Shown: positions 25,607 through 33,369, numbered from the stretch's first letter. The stretch is DNA of 64,000 nt from DATIBQ01 sp964573395 (GCA_964573395.1 CAZNJI010000003.1:30099-94098), one strand, 5' to 3'. A program made the numbers and translations. Notes: generated by a model not told the origin, from the letters alone.

Positions 25607-25999
25607 ATGGAACGCTTCGAACAACGTGGTGTCGTAGCAATTCGAGAAACAAAAGGCAAGCTCCCCCGCTTGCCTTTTGTGCAGTTGCGCGATGCGATTT
25701 TAGGAAAGCATTACGAAGTAACCATTGTTTTCTCTTCGCCACGCAGCATTAAAAATTTAAATAAAGTACATCGAAAAAAAGATTACATTCCGAACGTACT
25801 CTCATTCCCGCTCGAAAAAAAGAGCGGCGAAATCTACGCTTGCCTCTCTCAAATTCGGCGCGATGCGAAGCAGCACGACCAAACCTACGAAAAATTCTTA
25901 CTTTTCTTGATTATTCACTCCATGCTCCATTTGAAAGGTTACGCCCACGGTAGTAAAATGGAAAAAGCAGAAGCAAGTTTCTTGCGCCGCTTCACATAA
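25607..25999 (+). CDS. ybeY: Endoribonuclease YbeY
   Basis: 16S rRNA maturation and quality-control endonuclease. The 130 residues contain the zinc motif HxxxHxxxxxH in IIHSMLHLKGYAHGSKMEKAE near the C-terminus. The usual GYDH aspartate is alanine here. Upstream features also match: NLNKVHRKKDYIPNVLSFPL corresponds to LN..yR..d.pTDVLSFp. ATG at 25607 is preferred over a TTG at 25586 that overlaps rpsU. It is 3 nt from ftsA. Confidence 0.88.
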   Translation: MERFEQRGVVAIRETKGKLPRLPFVQLRDAILGKHYEVTIVFSSPRSIKNLNKVHRKKDYIPNVLSFPLEKKSGEIYACLSQIRRDAKQHDQTYEKFLLFLIIHSMLHLKGYAHGSKMEKAEASFLRRFT

Positions 26000-26002
26000 A
26001 CG

Positions 26003-27166
26003 ATGCAAAAAATCGCCGTAGGTATAGACATGGGAACCAGCACCACCAGGGTGATTGTTTCAGAACGAGACAAAACATCCGGCGCTTTAACCGTGCTCGG
26101 TACCGGCATCTCTGAAACGCGCGGCATGCGACATGGCTACATCGTGAATAAGGAAGAAGCGGCAATTTCCATTGAACGTGCCGTGCGGGAAGCAGAAAAA
26201 AATTCTGGGCTTCGCATTCGACGCGCCTGTGTATCACTCGGCGGCATCGGGCTTTCGTCGGTGTACGCAAGCGGAAGCGCCATCGTTACCCGCGCCGACG
26301 GAGTGATTACTTCCCTTGATATCGAAAAAGCGATGACCGAAGCGGAGCGCGATTTGGATTTGAAAAACAGAACCATCCTCCACGCCTATCCTATTTCATT
26401 TAAGATCGACGGCAAAGAAATTCCAGGCCGGCCCGAAGGAATTCAAGGAACAAAAATCGAAACGAAAGTGCTCTTCATTACGAGCTTCAGCCAGCACCTC
26501 GATGATCTGCTGGAAGCAATGCAAGCGGCTGGCGTGGTTGTTGAGCAAATTATTGCCACTCCGATTGCAACGAACCACGTACTCTTAACCGATTTGCAGC
26601 GCAATTTCGGATGCGCCATCATCGACATCGGAACGGAAACGGTTTCGGTTGCCGTGTATGAAAATAACACCCTTACTTCGCTGCACGTATTCGGCATCGG
26701 CTCGCTCGACATTACCAAAGACATCGGGCTTGGGCTTCGCATCAGCCCGGAAGAAGCTGAAAACGTAAAAATTGGCGCCGTGCAATTCCAGAACTATCCG
26801 AAAAAGAAACTCGACGAAATCATCGAAGCGCGCCTCTCGGACATTTTCGAACTCGTTGACAAATATTTTAAAAAAATCGGGCGCAGCGGTTTGCTTCCAG
26901 CCGGTGCCATCATCATCGGCGGCGGAAGCCAGCTGCAGCTCGTTGAAAGCGTTGCGAAAGCAATGCTCCGCATTCCGGCAAAGCACGGGTACGTTGACAT
27001 GCCGGGAATCAAAGCGCCCATTTCCGATCAGCGCTTTTTGGTAGCGTATGGCTGCACGCACTACCGCATTAATAGCGATAACTATGAAGAAGGCGGCAAG
27101 CTGAATACTTCAATGGGTGGCATTCTCGCGAGCTTGAAGCAATTTTTCAAACAACTGATTCCGTAA
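26003..27166 (+). CDS. ftsA: Cell division protein FtsA
   Basis: Actin-like protein tethering FtsZ to the membrane. The 387 residues have phosphate 1 VGIDMGTSTTRVIVSE, the SHS2/1C region (EIPGRPEGIQGTKIETKVLFIT), phosphate 2 CAIIDIGTETVSVAVYENNTLTSLHVFGIGSLDITKDIG, the adenosine motif GAIIIGGGSQLQ, and a C-terminal amphipathic helix SLKQFFKQLIP that fits the membrane-targeting sequence. It is followed by ftsZ, the usual order. Confidence 0.97.
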   Translation: MQKIAVGIDMGTSTTRVIVSERDKTSGALTVLGTGISETRGMRHGYIVNKEEAAISIERAVREAEKNSGLRIRRACVSLGGIGLSSVYASGSAIVTRADGVITSLDIEKAMTEAERDLDLKNRTILHAYPISFKIDGKEIPGRPEGIQGTKIETKVLFITSFSQHLDDLLEAMQAAGVVVEQIIATPIATNHVLLTDLQRNFGCAIIDIGTETVSVAVYENNTLTSLHVFGIGSLDITKDIGLGLRISPEEAENVKIGAVQFQNYPKKKLDEIIEARLSDIFELVDKYFKKIGRSGLLPAGAIIIGGGSQLQLVESVAKAMLRIPAKHGYVDMPGIKAPISDQRFLVAYGCTHYRINSDNYEEGGKLNTSMGGILASLKQFFKQLIP

Positions 27167-27285
27167 GTTCTTTACAGTCACAAACAAAGAAATAAAACTC
27201 CATATTGTCAATAGAATCGGTGTTTCTATTCCCTTTTCAAGCCTTTCTGCTATGATAGCCCTATACTCATTAGAGAGAGTGAAAT

Positions 27286-28443
27286 ATGCCTAAAATCAAC
27301 CCAGATATAGAAACTGCGGCGCGAATAAAAGTTGTCGGTGTTGGCGGCTCGGGAGCAAATGCAGTCAACCACATGATCAATTCGAAAGTTCGGAGTGTGG
27401 AGTTCATTGTCATGAACACCGACGTGCAGGACCTTCATAAAAGCCAAGCAGAAAAGAAAATCCACCTTGGAAAGAACCTCACCAAAGGTCTTGGTGCCGG
27501 CATGAATCCGGATATCGGCAAACGTGCTGCTGAAGAAACCAAAGCCGAGATCCAAGACGCGCTCAAGGGCGCCGACATGATATTCATTGCCTGCGGCATG
27601 GGCGGCGGAACCGGAACCGGCGCGGCCCCAATCGTTGCGCGCGCGGCGAAAGAACTCGGTATTCTTACCGTTTCAGTCGTTACCAAACCGTTCTTCTTTG
27701 AAGGCAATCAGCGCATGCGCATTGCTGAGGCCGGCATCGACGAGCTCGAGAAAGAAGTTGATGCGATTATCGTCATTCCAAACGACCGCCTCCTCGCGAT
27801 TGCCGGAAAGGACATGAGCTTCAAAGACGCGTTTGCGAAATGCGACGAAATCCTTCGCCAGGCTGTTGAAGGCATCTCTGACCTCATCGCTTCCCCGGGT
27901 CTCATTAACGTCGACTTCGCCGACATGAAGAGCGTACTTACCGACGCAGGAACGGCGCTGATGGGCGTTGGCGCGGCAGGCGGCGACGGGCGCGCAGAAA
28001 AAGCAGCCCTGCAGGCAATTAACTCTCCCCTTCTCGACATCTCTATTAACGGCGCAAAAGGCGTCCTCTTTGCCATCAGCTCGAACGACGACCTTACCAT
28101 GGCGGAATTCCAAGATGCCGCAAAGGTCATTACCGAATCGATCGACAAAGACGCTCGGGTCATTATTGGAACCATCATCGACGACCGCATTAAAAAAGGC
28201 GAACTCAAGATTACGGTTATCGCAACCGGTTTTCCAAGCGACATTTCAAAGAAAGCAACGCTCTTCCAGGGCAACGCGATGCCGCAGCCGGTTCCGCGAA
28301 CCGAACCGCGCGAAGCTGAGCGAAAGGAAGCAATACAGCCGATGGTGCAAAAAGTTGAACCAAAACCGCTTGAAGATGTTGACGACGAAGATGATCCTGA
28401 CTGGGGCGCTATTCCGGCATTCCTCCGAAGAAATAAGAAATAA
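27286..28443 (+). CDS. ftsZ: Cell division protein FtsZ
   Basis: Tubulin-like GTPase that forms the Z ring. The 385 residues include the nucleotide-binding start KVVGVGGSGANAVNHMI, the tubulin signature GMGGGTGTGAAP (residues about 106-117) and the synergy region FADMKSVLTDAGTALMGVG. The C-terminal conserved peptide DPDWGAIPAFLRRNKK would bind FtsA. The upstream 119 nt hold TATGAT/TATACT boxes and a purine-rich AGAGAGAG near the start. Confidence 0.98.
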   Translation: MPKINPDIETAARIKVVGVGGSGANAVNHMINSKVRSVEFIVMNTDVQDLHKSQAEKKIHLGKNLTKGLGAGMNPDIGKRAAEETKAEIQDALKGADMIFIACGMGGGTGTGAAPIVARAAKELGILTVSVVTKPFFFEGNQRMRIAEAGIDELEKEVDAIIVIPNDRLLAIAGKDMSFKDAFAKCDEILRQAVEGISDLIASPGLINVDFADMKSVLTDAGTALMGVGAAGGDGRAEKAALQAINSPLLDISINGAKGVLFAISSNDDLTMAEFQDAAKVITESIDKDARVIIGTIIDDRIKKGELKITVIATGFPSDISKKATLFQGNAMPQPVPRTEPREAERKEAIQPMVQKVEPKPLEDVDDEDDPDWGAIPAFLRRNKK

Positions 28444-28444
28444 C

Positions 28445-28474
28445 AAAAAGCGCAGCATCAAAACTGCGCTTTTT
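28445..28474 (+). terminator. ftsZ terminator
   Basis: AAAAAGCGCAG-(8 nt)-CTGCGCTTTTT, an 11-bp perfect stem starting 1 nt after the ftsZ stop. Confidence 0.85.
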
Positions 28475-28481
28475 GTTTACG

Positions 28482-28490
28482 TGCTATAAT
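28482..28490 (+). promoter_or_regulatory. trxB extended -10 promoter, leaderless geometry
   Basis: TGC-TATAAT (28482-28490) and then exactly 8 nt (ttggcacc) to the trxB ATG. No good -35 is present, which is typical of extended -10 promoters. Confidence 0.65.
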
Positions 28491-28498
28491 TTGGCACC

Positions 28499-29434
28499 AT
28501 GACGTACGATTTAATCATTATCGGAGGCGGCCCAGCAGCCTGTGCAGCTGCCGTGTATGCCGCCCGAAAACAATTGAAAACGCTTCTTGTCGCAGAGGAA
28601 ATCGGCGGGCAATCAAACGTGTCTGAAACCATTTATAACTGGATCGGCACCAAAGAAATCTCGGGTACTGATCTGGCAAAAAGCCTGCACGAGCACATTA
28701 AAGCGTATGCCGGCGAGAATGGCTTCCTGACGCTGCTAATCGGCAAGCGGGTAGAAAAAATAGAGAAGCCCGATCAATTCGTGGTAACGCTTTCAAACGG
28801 CGAAACCGCAGCAGGAGCTACGGTATTGGTTGCAACCGGCAGCCGCCACAAGAAGCTTGATATTCCGGGAGCAGCCGAATACGACAACAAAGGAATTATG
28901 TACTGCGCAACCTGCGATGGCCCGCTTTTTGCCGGACAGCCGGTCGCAGTCATCGGCGGCGGCAATGCCGGATTTGAAGCAGCAGCACAGCTTGCCCAAT
29001 ATGCCGAGCATGTTACCCTATTGCACCGAAGCGAAAATTTTCGTGCCGACCAGATTACCGTCGACATGGTGCTGAAAAATGAGAAGGTGTCTGCTGTTAA
29101 AAATGTCGAATTAGTATCGGTGCAAGGTTCGCAGTTTGTTGAAAGCATTTCGTACAAAATAAAAGGAACCGATGACGTTATTACCCTTCCGGTGGGGGCT
29201 GTTTTTGTTGAAATCGGCCAGTTGCCCAACACCGAACTTATTGCAGGGCTTGCCGAGCGCGATGAACTCAATCGGGTTGTCGTTGATCCGAAAAATCAGC
29301 GAACGAACGTTCCGGGGCTCTGGGCTGCTGGGGACTGTACCGACGGGCTGTATCATCAGAACAATATCGCCGCAGGCGATGCCGTCAAAGCCATCGAAGA
29401 CTTGTATCTGTGGTTCAAGCGCGGCGGTAAATAA
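28499..29434 (+). CDS. trxB: Thioredoxin reductase (TrxB-like flavoprotein)
   Basis: Reduces thioredoxin or glutaredoxin-like proteins with NAD(P)H. The 311 residues include the FAD-binding GGGPAACAAAVYAARKQL, the redox-active CATCDGP (about 138-144), the NAD(P)-binding VAVIGGGNAGFEAAAQLAQYA, and the C-terminal FAD motif GLWAAGDCTDGLYHQNNIAAGDAVKA. Length and motif order are those of low-molecular-weight TrxR. The small glutaredoxin-like protein at 40681 is a candidate substrate. Confidence 0.95.
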   Translation: MTYDLIIIGGGPAACAAAVYAARKQLKTLLVAEEIGGQSNVSETIYNWIGTKEISGTDLAKSLHEHIKAYAGENGFLTLLIGKRVEKIEKPDQFVVTLSNGETAAGATVLVATGSRHKKLDIPGAAEYDNKGIMYCATCDGPLFAGQPVAVIGGGNAGFEAAAQLAQYAEHVTLLHRSENFRADQITVDMVLKNEKVSAVKNVELVSVQGSQFVESISYKIKGTDDVITLPVGAVFVEIGQLPNTELIAGLAERDELNRVVVDPKNQRTNVPGLWAAGDCTDGLYHQNNIAAGDAVKAIEDLYLWFKRGGK

Positions 29435-29439
29435 TATTC

Positions 29440-29529
29440 GGAGGAATGCCAGAGTGGTTGAATGGGCCGCTCTCGAAAAGCGGTAGAGCCGAAAGGTTCT
29501 CGAGAGTTCGAATCTCTCTTCCTCCGCCA
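29440..29529 (+). tRNA. tRNA-Ser(CGA)
   Basis: 90 nt including an encoded CCA (29527-29529). The acceptor GGAGGAA pairs with TTCCTCC. The anticodon loop CTCGAAA gives anticodon CGA (codon UCG). The long variable arm AGAGCC-GAAA-GGTTCT is typical of tRNA-Ser, and the T arm is GAGAG-TTCGAAT-CTCTC. It is the only tRNA in the window with a genomic CCA. Confidence 0.95.
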
Positions 29530-29582
29530 AGAGAACTTAGTATCGGCATAACCTACAACCCTATGTATGTGGGGCGACCCAG

Positions 29583-29969
29583 TTAGTTTTTTCCTTGTTT
29601 ACGGTACGTTTGTTTAATTTCCGAGTAAAGCTTTTTGGTAGTAGCTTTCCTAGCGTTTTCCTTAGAAAACAATTCGACTGGGTATTTTTCTTTTACTTTT
29701 TTCAATTTTTCTTCAAGAATCTTTTGGAGATCCAAATCGAGTATGACACCCATATCTAAACAGTAGATAAGAATATCTGCCAACTCTTTCTTTATTTTTT
29801 CTAATTGCTCTGCATCAACTTTTTTCTTATTGCGAGTATTGTCCCACTGGAAGATCTCAAGAAGCTCTGCACTTTCAATAACGAGAGATTTTGCTATATC
29901 CGCAGGGTGAAGATTGTCCCAACCTCTTTCTTCAAGATATTCTTTTACTTTTTTCTTAAGGCTATTCAT
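29583..29969 (-). CDS. MazG-like nucleotide pyrophosphohydrolase
   Basis: A 128-residue all-alpha NTP-PPase domain that would hydrolyse non-canonical or stress nucleotides. The Mg-binding pattern is present as IESAELLEIFQWD (ExxE) and KKELADILIYCLD (ExxD). ATG at 29969 is chosen because TATAAT ends 7 nt upstream, so the frame from 30035 is excluded. The gene is AT-rich. It is convergent with tRNA-Ser and lies downstream of the terminator of the 30032-30799 gene. Confidence 0.8.
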   Translation of the reverse strand: MNSLKKKVKEYLEERGWDNLHPADIAKSLVIESAELLEIFQWDNTRNKKKVDAEQLEKIKKELADILIYCLDMGVILDLDLQKILEEKLKKVKEKYPVELFSKENARKATTKKLYSEIKQTYRKQGKN

Positions 29970-29983
29970 TACTTTTATTATAA

Positions 29984-30025
29984 TAAAAAATCCCGTCCCG
30001 TGGTTAGTACCACAGGACGGGTTTT
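29984..30025 (-). terminator. Terminator of the TIM-barrel-like gene
   Basis: CCCGTCC(C)GTGG-TTAGTA-CCACAGGACGGG, a 12-bp stem with one mismatch. It is followed on the minus strand by ATTTTTT, and the MazG -10 box begins immediately beyond it. Confidence 0.75.
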
Positions 30026-30031
30026 GTTGCA

Positions 30032-30799
30032 TCATTTCAGCAACTGCAATGCCTTGACGAGATACGTCTCGGCCATACCCCAGTCGATCTGGTCGAGAGC
30101 ACTTCCGCTCGGCCGAAGCTTGCCTTGAGCATCAATCGAGATGTCGGGAAACTCCCGATACAGAGGCTCGACGAGCCCGATGCTTTCAGGTCCGAGTCCG
30201 CCAGCCGCGACGATCCCGAGATTGGGAAACGCTTCCTTGATCGCTCGAGCGAACGGAATGAGTCCCACAGCATCCATGCCGAGTCCTCGCCCCATGCTCT
30301 TGTCGAGAAGGACGTGCTGAGCGACACCTTCGTAACCCCGAAGCCGTTCGACGACTTCTTGCGGATCGTTGTTGGCTTGCTCAATTGCATTCTTGCCGAC
30401 TTGGAGAATGACCTCCAGCTGCTTGCGCGAGGCGTGAACCACACCGGCGACGTGTCCTGGATCTGGCCAGACCATGTCGAGTTGCAGAGCGTTGATACCG
30501 ATGCCTCCGAACTTGATCGCGCGACCGAGACTTTGGAAAACATCGATCGCATCGTAGTCCGCATAGTGCAGGCAGTTCATCGTCTCGTCCGAGCCGAAGA
30601 TGTCAGCGATCGTCTCCTTGGAAGGGAACGCTTTCGTCCATTTGGTCTCAAGACCATGAAGCGTCTTGTAGCTCATCATCACGCCGACATGAAGCCGACG
30701 GTTCTGTTCTGCTCCAAGGTTCGTCTTGAACACCGCGAGCATACGTTGGACCTGCTCAAAAGTCATGAAGTCGGTGATGCCGACGTATGGGATGTACAT
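30032..30799 (-). CDS. TIM-barrel-like protein, unknown function, probably acquired
   Basis: 255 residues with no signal or membrane segment. Alternating strand/helix segments end in a phosphate-site-like LGIVAAGGLGPESIGLVEPLYREF and DISIDAQGKLRPSGS, reminiscent of phosphate-binding (beta/alpha)8 enzymes such as phosphoribosylanthranilate isomerase. I cannot assign a reaction. Two oddities: the start is preceded by AAAGGAGG 7 nt upstream, the only strong Shine-Dalgarno I see in the window, and the gene is clearly more GC-rich than its neighbours. Both suggest transfer from an SD-using donor. It has its own terminator. Confidence 0.6.
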   Translation of the reverse strand: MYIPYVGITDFMTFEQVQRMLAVFKTNLGAEQNRRLHVGVMMSYKTLHGLETKWTKAFPSKETIADIFGSDETMNCLHYADYDAIDVFQSLGRAIKFGGIGINALQLDMVWPDPGHVAGVVHASRKQLEVILQVGKNAIEQANNDPQEVVERLRGYEGVAQHVLLDKSMGRGLGMDAVGLIPFARAIKEAFPNLGIVAAGGLGPESIGLVEPLYREFPDISIDAQGKLRPSGSALDQIDWGMAETYLVKALQLLK

Positions 30800-30940
30800 G
30801 ATTTGGCCTCCTTTGTGTTTTTGGTTTATGAATGTGTCTATCTGACTTGGATATTACTGATTTTATGGAGAAAGTCTAGGAAAATAAACCCGACCTACAT
30901 ACCCCATTTCAATCTCCAAAGATCTGCTGAATAACCTTAT

Positions 30941-31173
30941 GGTGCCTCACCACCCTGGTACTTAACCCACGATCCCCGCGGTTTGAACGTAGTGAAGAAC
31001 TGCGGGAGATTCGAACGGGAAAGGGGTCGGGAAAACGGGAGTTTTCCCGTGGTGGAGGTATTGGAACCGCCTGGTTCCAAAGCATAGTACTGAGTTTTTC
31101 GAAGTACGAGCAGTGAGATTCTCACCATCTCCGCAGAAGTGGAAACGGAGCCGTTATGAGGCTCCGTTTTTTT
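30941..31173 (+). ncRNA. Candidate structured RNA, multi-hairpin, with intrinsic terminator
   Basis: A 233-nt GC-rich gap that folds into consecutive stems on the plus strand: GGTG/CACC (30941-30951); CCCGCGGTT/AACTGCGGG (30975-30983 with 30998-31006); CGGGAAAAC-GGGA-GTTTTCCCG (31028-31049, GNRA loop); TTGGAACC-GCCT-GGTTCCAA (31061-31080); GTGAG-ATT-CTCAC (31113-31125); and a terminator, AACGGAGCC/GGCTCCGTT plus T run (31144-31173). The plus strand is favoured by the GNRA loop and the terminal T run. It lacks signatures of RNase P RNA, tmRNA, SRP RNA or 6S RNA. No convincing promoter was found. The opposite-strand frame through it is a shadow. Confidence 0.5.
31144..31173. terminator. Terminator shared by the RNA candidate and the CPBP-like gene
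   Basis: AACGGAGCC-(7 nt)-GGCTCCGTT with T7 on the plus strand. It lies at the stop codon of the convergent 31173-31784 gene. Confidence 0.75.
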
Positions 31174-31784
31174 CAATAATGAAATGTTTCCAGAAAAAAG
31201 ATTGCGCTGCCGTTTAGGATAACATGGACAATGGATACGAGAGTAAAGTCTCTGAATTTCCAATACAGAAAATTGAAAAAGATTCCGCTTAGAAAAATTA
31301 AAACAATTGAAACCGCATCAAGCGGATAAAAACTGTGCATACCGGTAAATACAACGGTGTTCACTCCGTAGTTCAATGCCGAACTTCTAAAGATTTCTTT
31401 CCCCAACCGCAAAAGATATCCCTGGTAGAGAAAAACCTGCAGAATGGAGCCCATAACGGTATGCTGCAGAAAAGTAAGCGATCCGGTCGTGAAGAAGAAC
31501 ATTGCCACCAGGAATGCCGCTATGGTTCCGATGTAGGAAGTGAAAAATGCATCAACCTGCTTGTTGTTAGGAAAAACATCGGTTAGCTTCCATCTTTTTA
31601 CGATTACGATGCGAATCGCACTTATGACGACTACCAACAGAAAGACGCTCACCAGAACTTCAAGATTGTTCCGTATCGGAATGATTCCGAAAATCAAGAG
31701 GCAAGGGGCAAAAACGGCAATGAAAACGTACTCGGCGCAAAGCAAGAGTTTCTGAAAAGAAAAGTGTAAGGAACTTGGATTCAT
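31173..31784 (-). CDS. CPBP-like membrane protein with degenerate protease motif
   Basis: 203 residues and about six transmembrane helices. The layout follows CPBP (CaaX protease/bacteriocin-processing) proteins: SILQVFLYQGYLLRLG corresponds to EE-x3-F-R-G-f, FTGMHSF to the second motif, and SIVHVILNGSAIFF to H-x3-N. The catalytic glutamates and arginine of motif 1 are replaced, while both histidine motifs remain, so it may be non-proteolytic. There is no functional context. It is convergent with the RNA candidate. Confidence 0.5.
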   Translation of the reverse strand: MNPSSLHFSFQKLLLCAEYVFIAVFAPCLLIFGIIPIRNNLEVLVSVFLLVVVISAIRIVIVKRWKLTDVFPNNKQVDAFFTSYIGTIAAFLVAMFFFTTGSLTFLQHTVMGSILQVFLYQGYLLRLGKEIFRSSALNYGVNTVVFTGMHSFYPLDAVSIVLIFLSGIFFNFLYWKFRDFTLVSIVHVILNGSAIFFLETFHY

Positions 31785-31859
31785 AATCAGTCATTTTCCT
31801 AAACTGTATTCCTCAAAAAAATCTTTGTCAATTTAAACGAGTATTATGCACATCAGCGC

Positions 31860-31887
31860 TTGACTTTCACGGTGCTTTTTCTACACT
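31860..31887 (+). promoter_or_regulatory. Promoter of the 83-residue ORF
   Basis: TTGACT (31860-31865), 16 nt, TACACT (31882-31887). The predicted leader of about 46 nt is unusually long for this window. Confidence 0.55.
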
Positions 31888-31940
31888 TATAGAAGAATTG
31901 TTAACTTGCATGTTTTGTTTTTTACATTTAAACCTTAAGT

Positions 31941-32192
31941 ATGGATCTACGTCAGAATTTTCCTGCCACTAAAAACATCAACGGCGAACTGTTTCTTTTT
32001 GTATCACTCAAAAAGAAGCGAGGAAAAGAGCGCTTTATCTATCAGTCAACCACTGATGGCACAAAAGCTTATTTCTCTTTCACCAAAGATGGAGCAAAGA
32101 AAGATTCTGAGAAGCAAAACATTGCCGTCCCCATGTTCCGTAACCCTTTTCGCTCATTTGTAGCGTGGTTTTTGTTCCTTATCCCCCGCTAG
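31941..32192 (+). CDS. Small hypothetical protein (83 aa) with hydrophobic C-terminus
   Basis: Not recognised. The N-terminal 65 residues are polar and lysine-rich (SLKKKRGKERFIYQSTTDG), and the C-terminus is hydrophobic (FRSFVAWFLFLIPR), too short for a confident transmembrane helix. A promoter 75 nt upstream and a strong terminator 18 nt downstream make it a monocistronic unit, which supports it being real. Confidence 0.5.
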   Translation: MDLRQNFPATKNINGELFLFVSLKKKRGKERFIYQSTTDGTKAYFSFTKDGAKKDSEKQNIAVPMFRNPFRSFVAWFLFLIPR

Positions 32193-32209
32193 CCAATATC
32201 CAATGATCT

Positions 32210-32235
32210 ACCCGTACATTCCGTACGGGTTTTTT
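32210..32235 (+). terminator. Terminator of the 83-residue ORF
   Basis: ACCCGTAC-ATTCC-GTACGGGT followed by T5. Confidence 0.8.
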
Positions 32236-32243
32236 ATGCTCTC

Positions 32244-32271
32244 TTGACAAACAGAAGATATTATTTATAGT
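32244..32271 (+). promoter_or_regulatory. Promoter of the 65-residue membrane protein
   Basis: TTGACA (32244-32249), 16 nt, TATAGT (32266-32271). It places the transcription start downstream of the GTG at 32270 and so selects ATG at 32303. Confidence 0.65.
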
Positions 32272-32302
32272 GAAGCAAAATTCATCTTTTAAAAAACTCT
32301 GT

Positions 32303-32500
32303 ATGGAAGCAATTGTTATTCCCTTAAAGCTTAATACTCCACAAATAGACCATAAAGAAGCAAAGGATTTACCCAAGTTAAAGAAAAAGAGGCGTGTCGC
32401 TAATTCCCCTCTTTTCCTACCAACCGTATTATTTTTTTATATACCTGTTCTGGTTGGTACCATACTATTGGTAGCATCTCTTTTAAAAAGTCTTTTGTGA
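32303..32500 (+). CDS. Small tail-anchored membrane protein (65 aa), unknown
   Basis: A basic N-terminal half (LPKLKKKRRVANS) and one C-terminal transmembrane helix (LFLPTVLFFYIPVLVGTILLVASLL). The start is set by the promoter just upstream. A perfect terminator begins 7 nt after the stop, so this is a stand-alone gene. I do not recognise a family. Confidence 0.5.
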   Translation: MEAIVIPLKLNTPQIDHKEAKDLPKLKKKRRVANSPLFLPTVLFFYIPVLVGTILLVASLLKSLL

Positions 32501-32506
32501 ACCTCC

Positions 32507-32532
32507 CTGCAGCCAACCGGCTGCAGTTTTTT
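32507..32532 (+). terminator. Terminator of the 65-residue ORF
   Basis: CTGCAGCC-AACC-GGCTGCAG followed by T6. Confidence 0.85.
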
Positions 32533-32534
32533 AT

Positions 32535-32556
32535 TCTGTGAGCGATACAGGAATCG
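32535..32556. repeat. Duplicate of the tRNA-Val 3' end (att-like)
   Basis: These 22 nt are identical to 32667-32688, which is the 3' end of tRNA-Val(GAC) plus 4 nt beyond it. The copies are 132 bp apart. Between them is a perfect GCATGCAAA-GCAG-TTTGCATGC hairpin (32624-32645). The pattern resembles a tRNA-associated attachment site left by an excised or eroded element. No integrase is in view. Confidence 0.5.
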
Positions 32557-32670
32557 GCTATCACGTAGCCAGGTGTGTTTCGACCTCGATGACTCGATAA
32601 CGAAACTCCTTTCGATTCCGTACGCATGCAAAGCAGTTTGCATGCTATCGCCTCAGCCGTCTTGCGTCTG

Positions 32671-32744
32671 TGAGCGATACAGGAATCGAACCTGTGACCT
32701 CAGCAATGTCAATGCTGCGCTCTAACCATCTGAGCTAATCGCTC
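32671..32744 (-). tRNA. tRNA-Val(GAC)
   Basis: 74 nt. The acceptor GAGCGAT pairs with ATCGCTC, the anticodon stem CAGCA/TGCTG encloses TTGACAT (anticodon GAC), and the T arm contains GGTTCGAATCC. CCA is not encoded. Its 3' 18 nt are part of the 22-nt duplicate seen at 32535. Confidence 0.95.
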
Positions 32745-32789
32745 GCTCGTCCTGCTATCCTAGCGTATTTTGATATTTTTTCAAAAAAA

Positions 32790-32817
32790 TTGATTTTTAC
32801 CAATTTACTGGTACAAT
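32790..32817 (+). promoter_or_regulatory. tRNA-Glu promoter
   Basis: TTGATT (32790-32795), 16 nt, TACAAT (32812-32817), 10 nt before the mature tRNA. Confidence 0.65.
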
Positions 32818-32827
32818 CTTTCGCACT

Positions 32828-32899
32828 GGCCCTATCGTCTAACGGTTAGGACGCCGGCTTTTCAAGCCGTTAATCGGGGTTCGATTCCCCGTAGGGTCA
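32828..32899 (+). tRNA. tRNA-Glu(TTC)
   Basis: 72 nt. The acceptor GGCCCTA pairs with TAGGGTC, the anticodon loop TTTTCAA gives TTC, and the T arm is CGGGG-TTCGATT-CCCCG. CCA is not encoded. Position 27-43 is a C-U mismatch. Confidence 0.95.
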
Positions 32900-32963
32900 C
32901 ACAGCCAGAATTGGAAACAAAAAGCGACTGAATGAATTTCTTCAAACAGTCACATTAGCTTAC

Positions 32964-33248
32964 TTAAGAATAATAAATTTTTGTTCCAGGGAATTTTTTT
33001 TCGAAGAACAAACAAAGAGAGACATATATTCCGCTCCAACTTGCGGTTTCAAGTTTTTTAAGCGAGAAGCCCTTTCCGTTGGGTAGGTACTTATAGTTAG
33101 AAAAGACAATGTAGTCAGCATATGTGATATCTTCAAGGTCTGAACTAATTCGTTTTAATATCTCTTCAGACGGCATATCGTCTCCCTCAAAAATAAGCTC
33201 TCTAATCTCGAAGTTTTCCGTGTCGACAAGTCGTGCATTATAAGCCAT
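32964..33248 (-). CDS. Hypothetical protein (94 aa)
   Basis: A soluble acidic protein, MAYNARLVDTENFEIRELIF...SSDLEDITYADYIVFSNYKYLPNGKG, not recognised. A TAAACT box ends 7 nt before the ATG, consistent with the leaderless spacing used elsewhere. AT-rich like its surroundings, it sits between tRNA-Glu and another orphan ORF. Confidence 0.5.
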   Translation of the reverse strand: MAYNARLVDTENFEIRELIFEGDDMPSEEILKRISSDLEDITYADYIVFSNYKYLPNGKGFSLKKLETASWSGIYVSLCLFFEKKFPGTKIYYS

Positions 33249-33369
33249 AACAAAAAGTTTAAGGTTTTGAATTACCTTACCACTTACCTCATATTTGGCA
33301 ATAGAACCTTAAATATCCCCACCCTACTCACAGAAAATGGGCTATGATTAGTGCAAACCGATCTTCATC

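Noticed and set aside
30937..31263. 108-codon minus-strand frame over the RNA candidate
   Set aside because: It runs through five perfect stems and the terminator, overlaps the CPBP-like gene in another frame, and has no promoter or protein-like composition.
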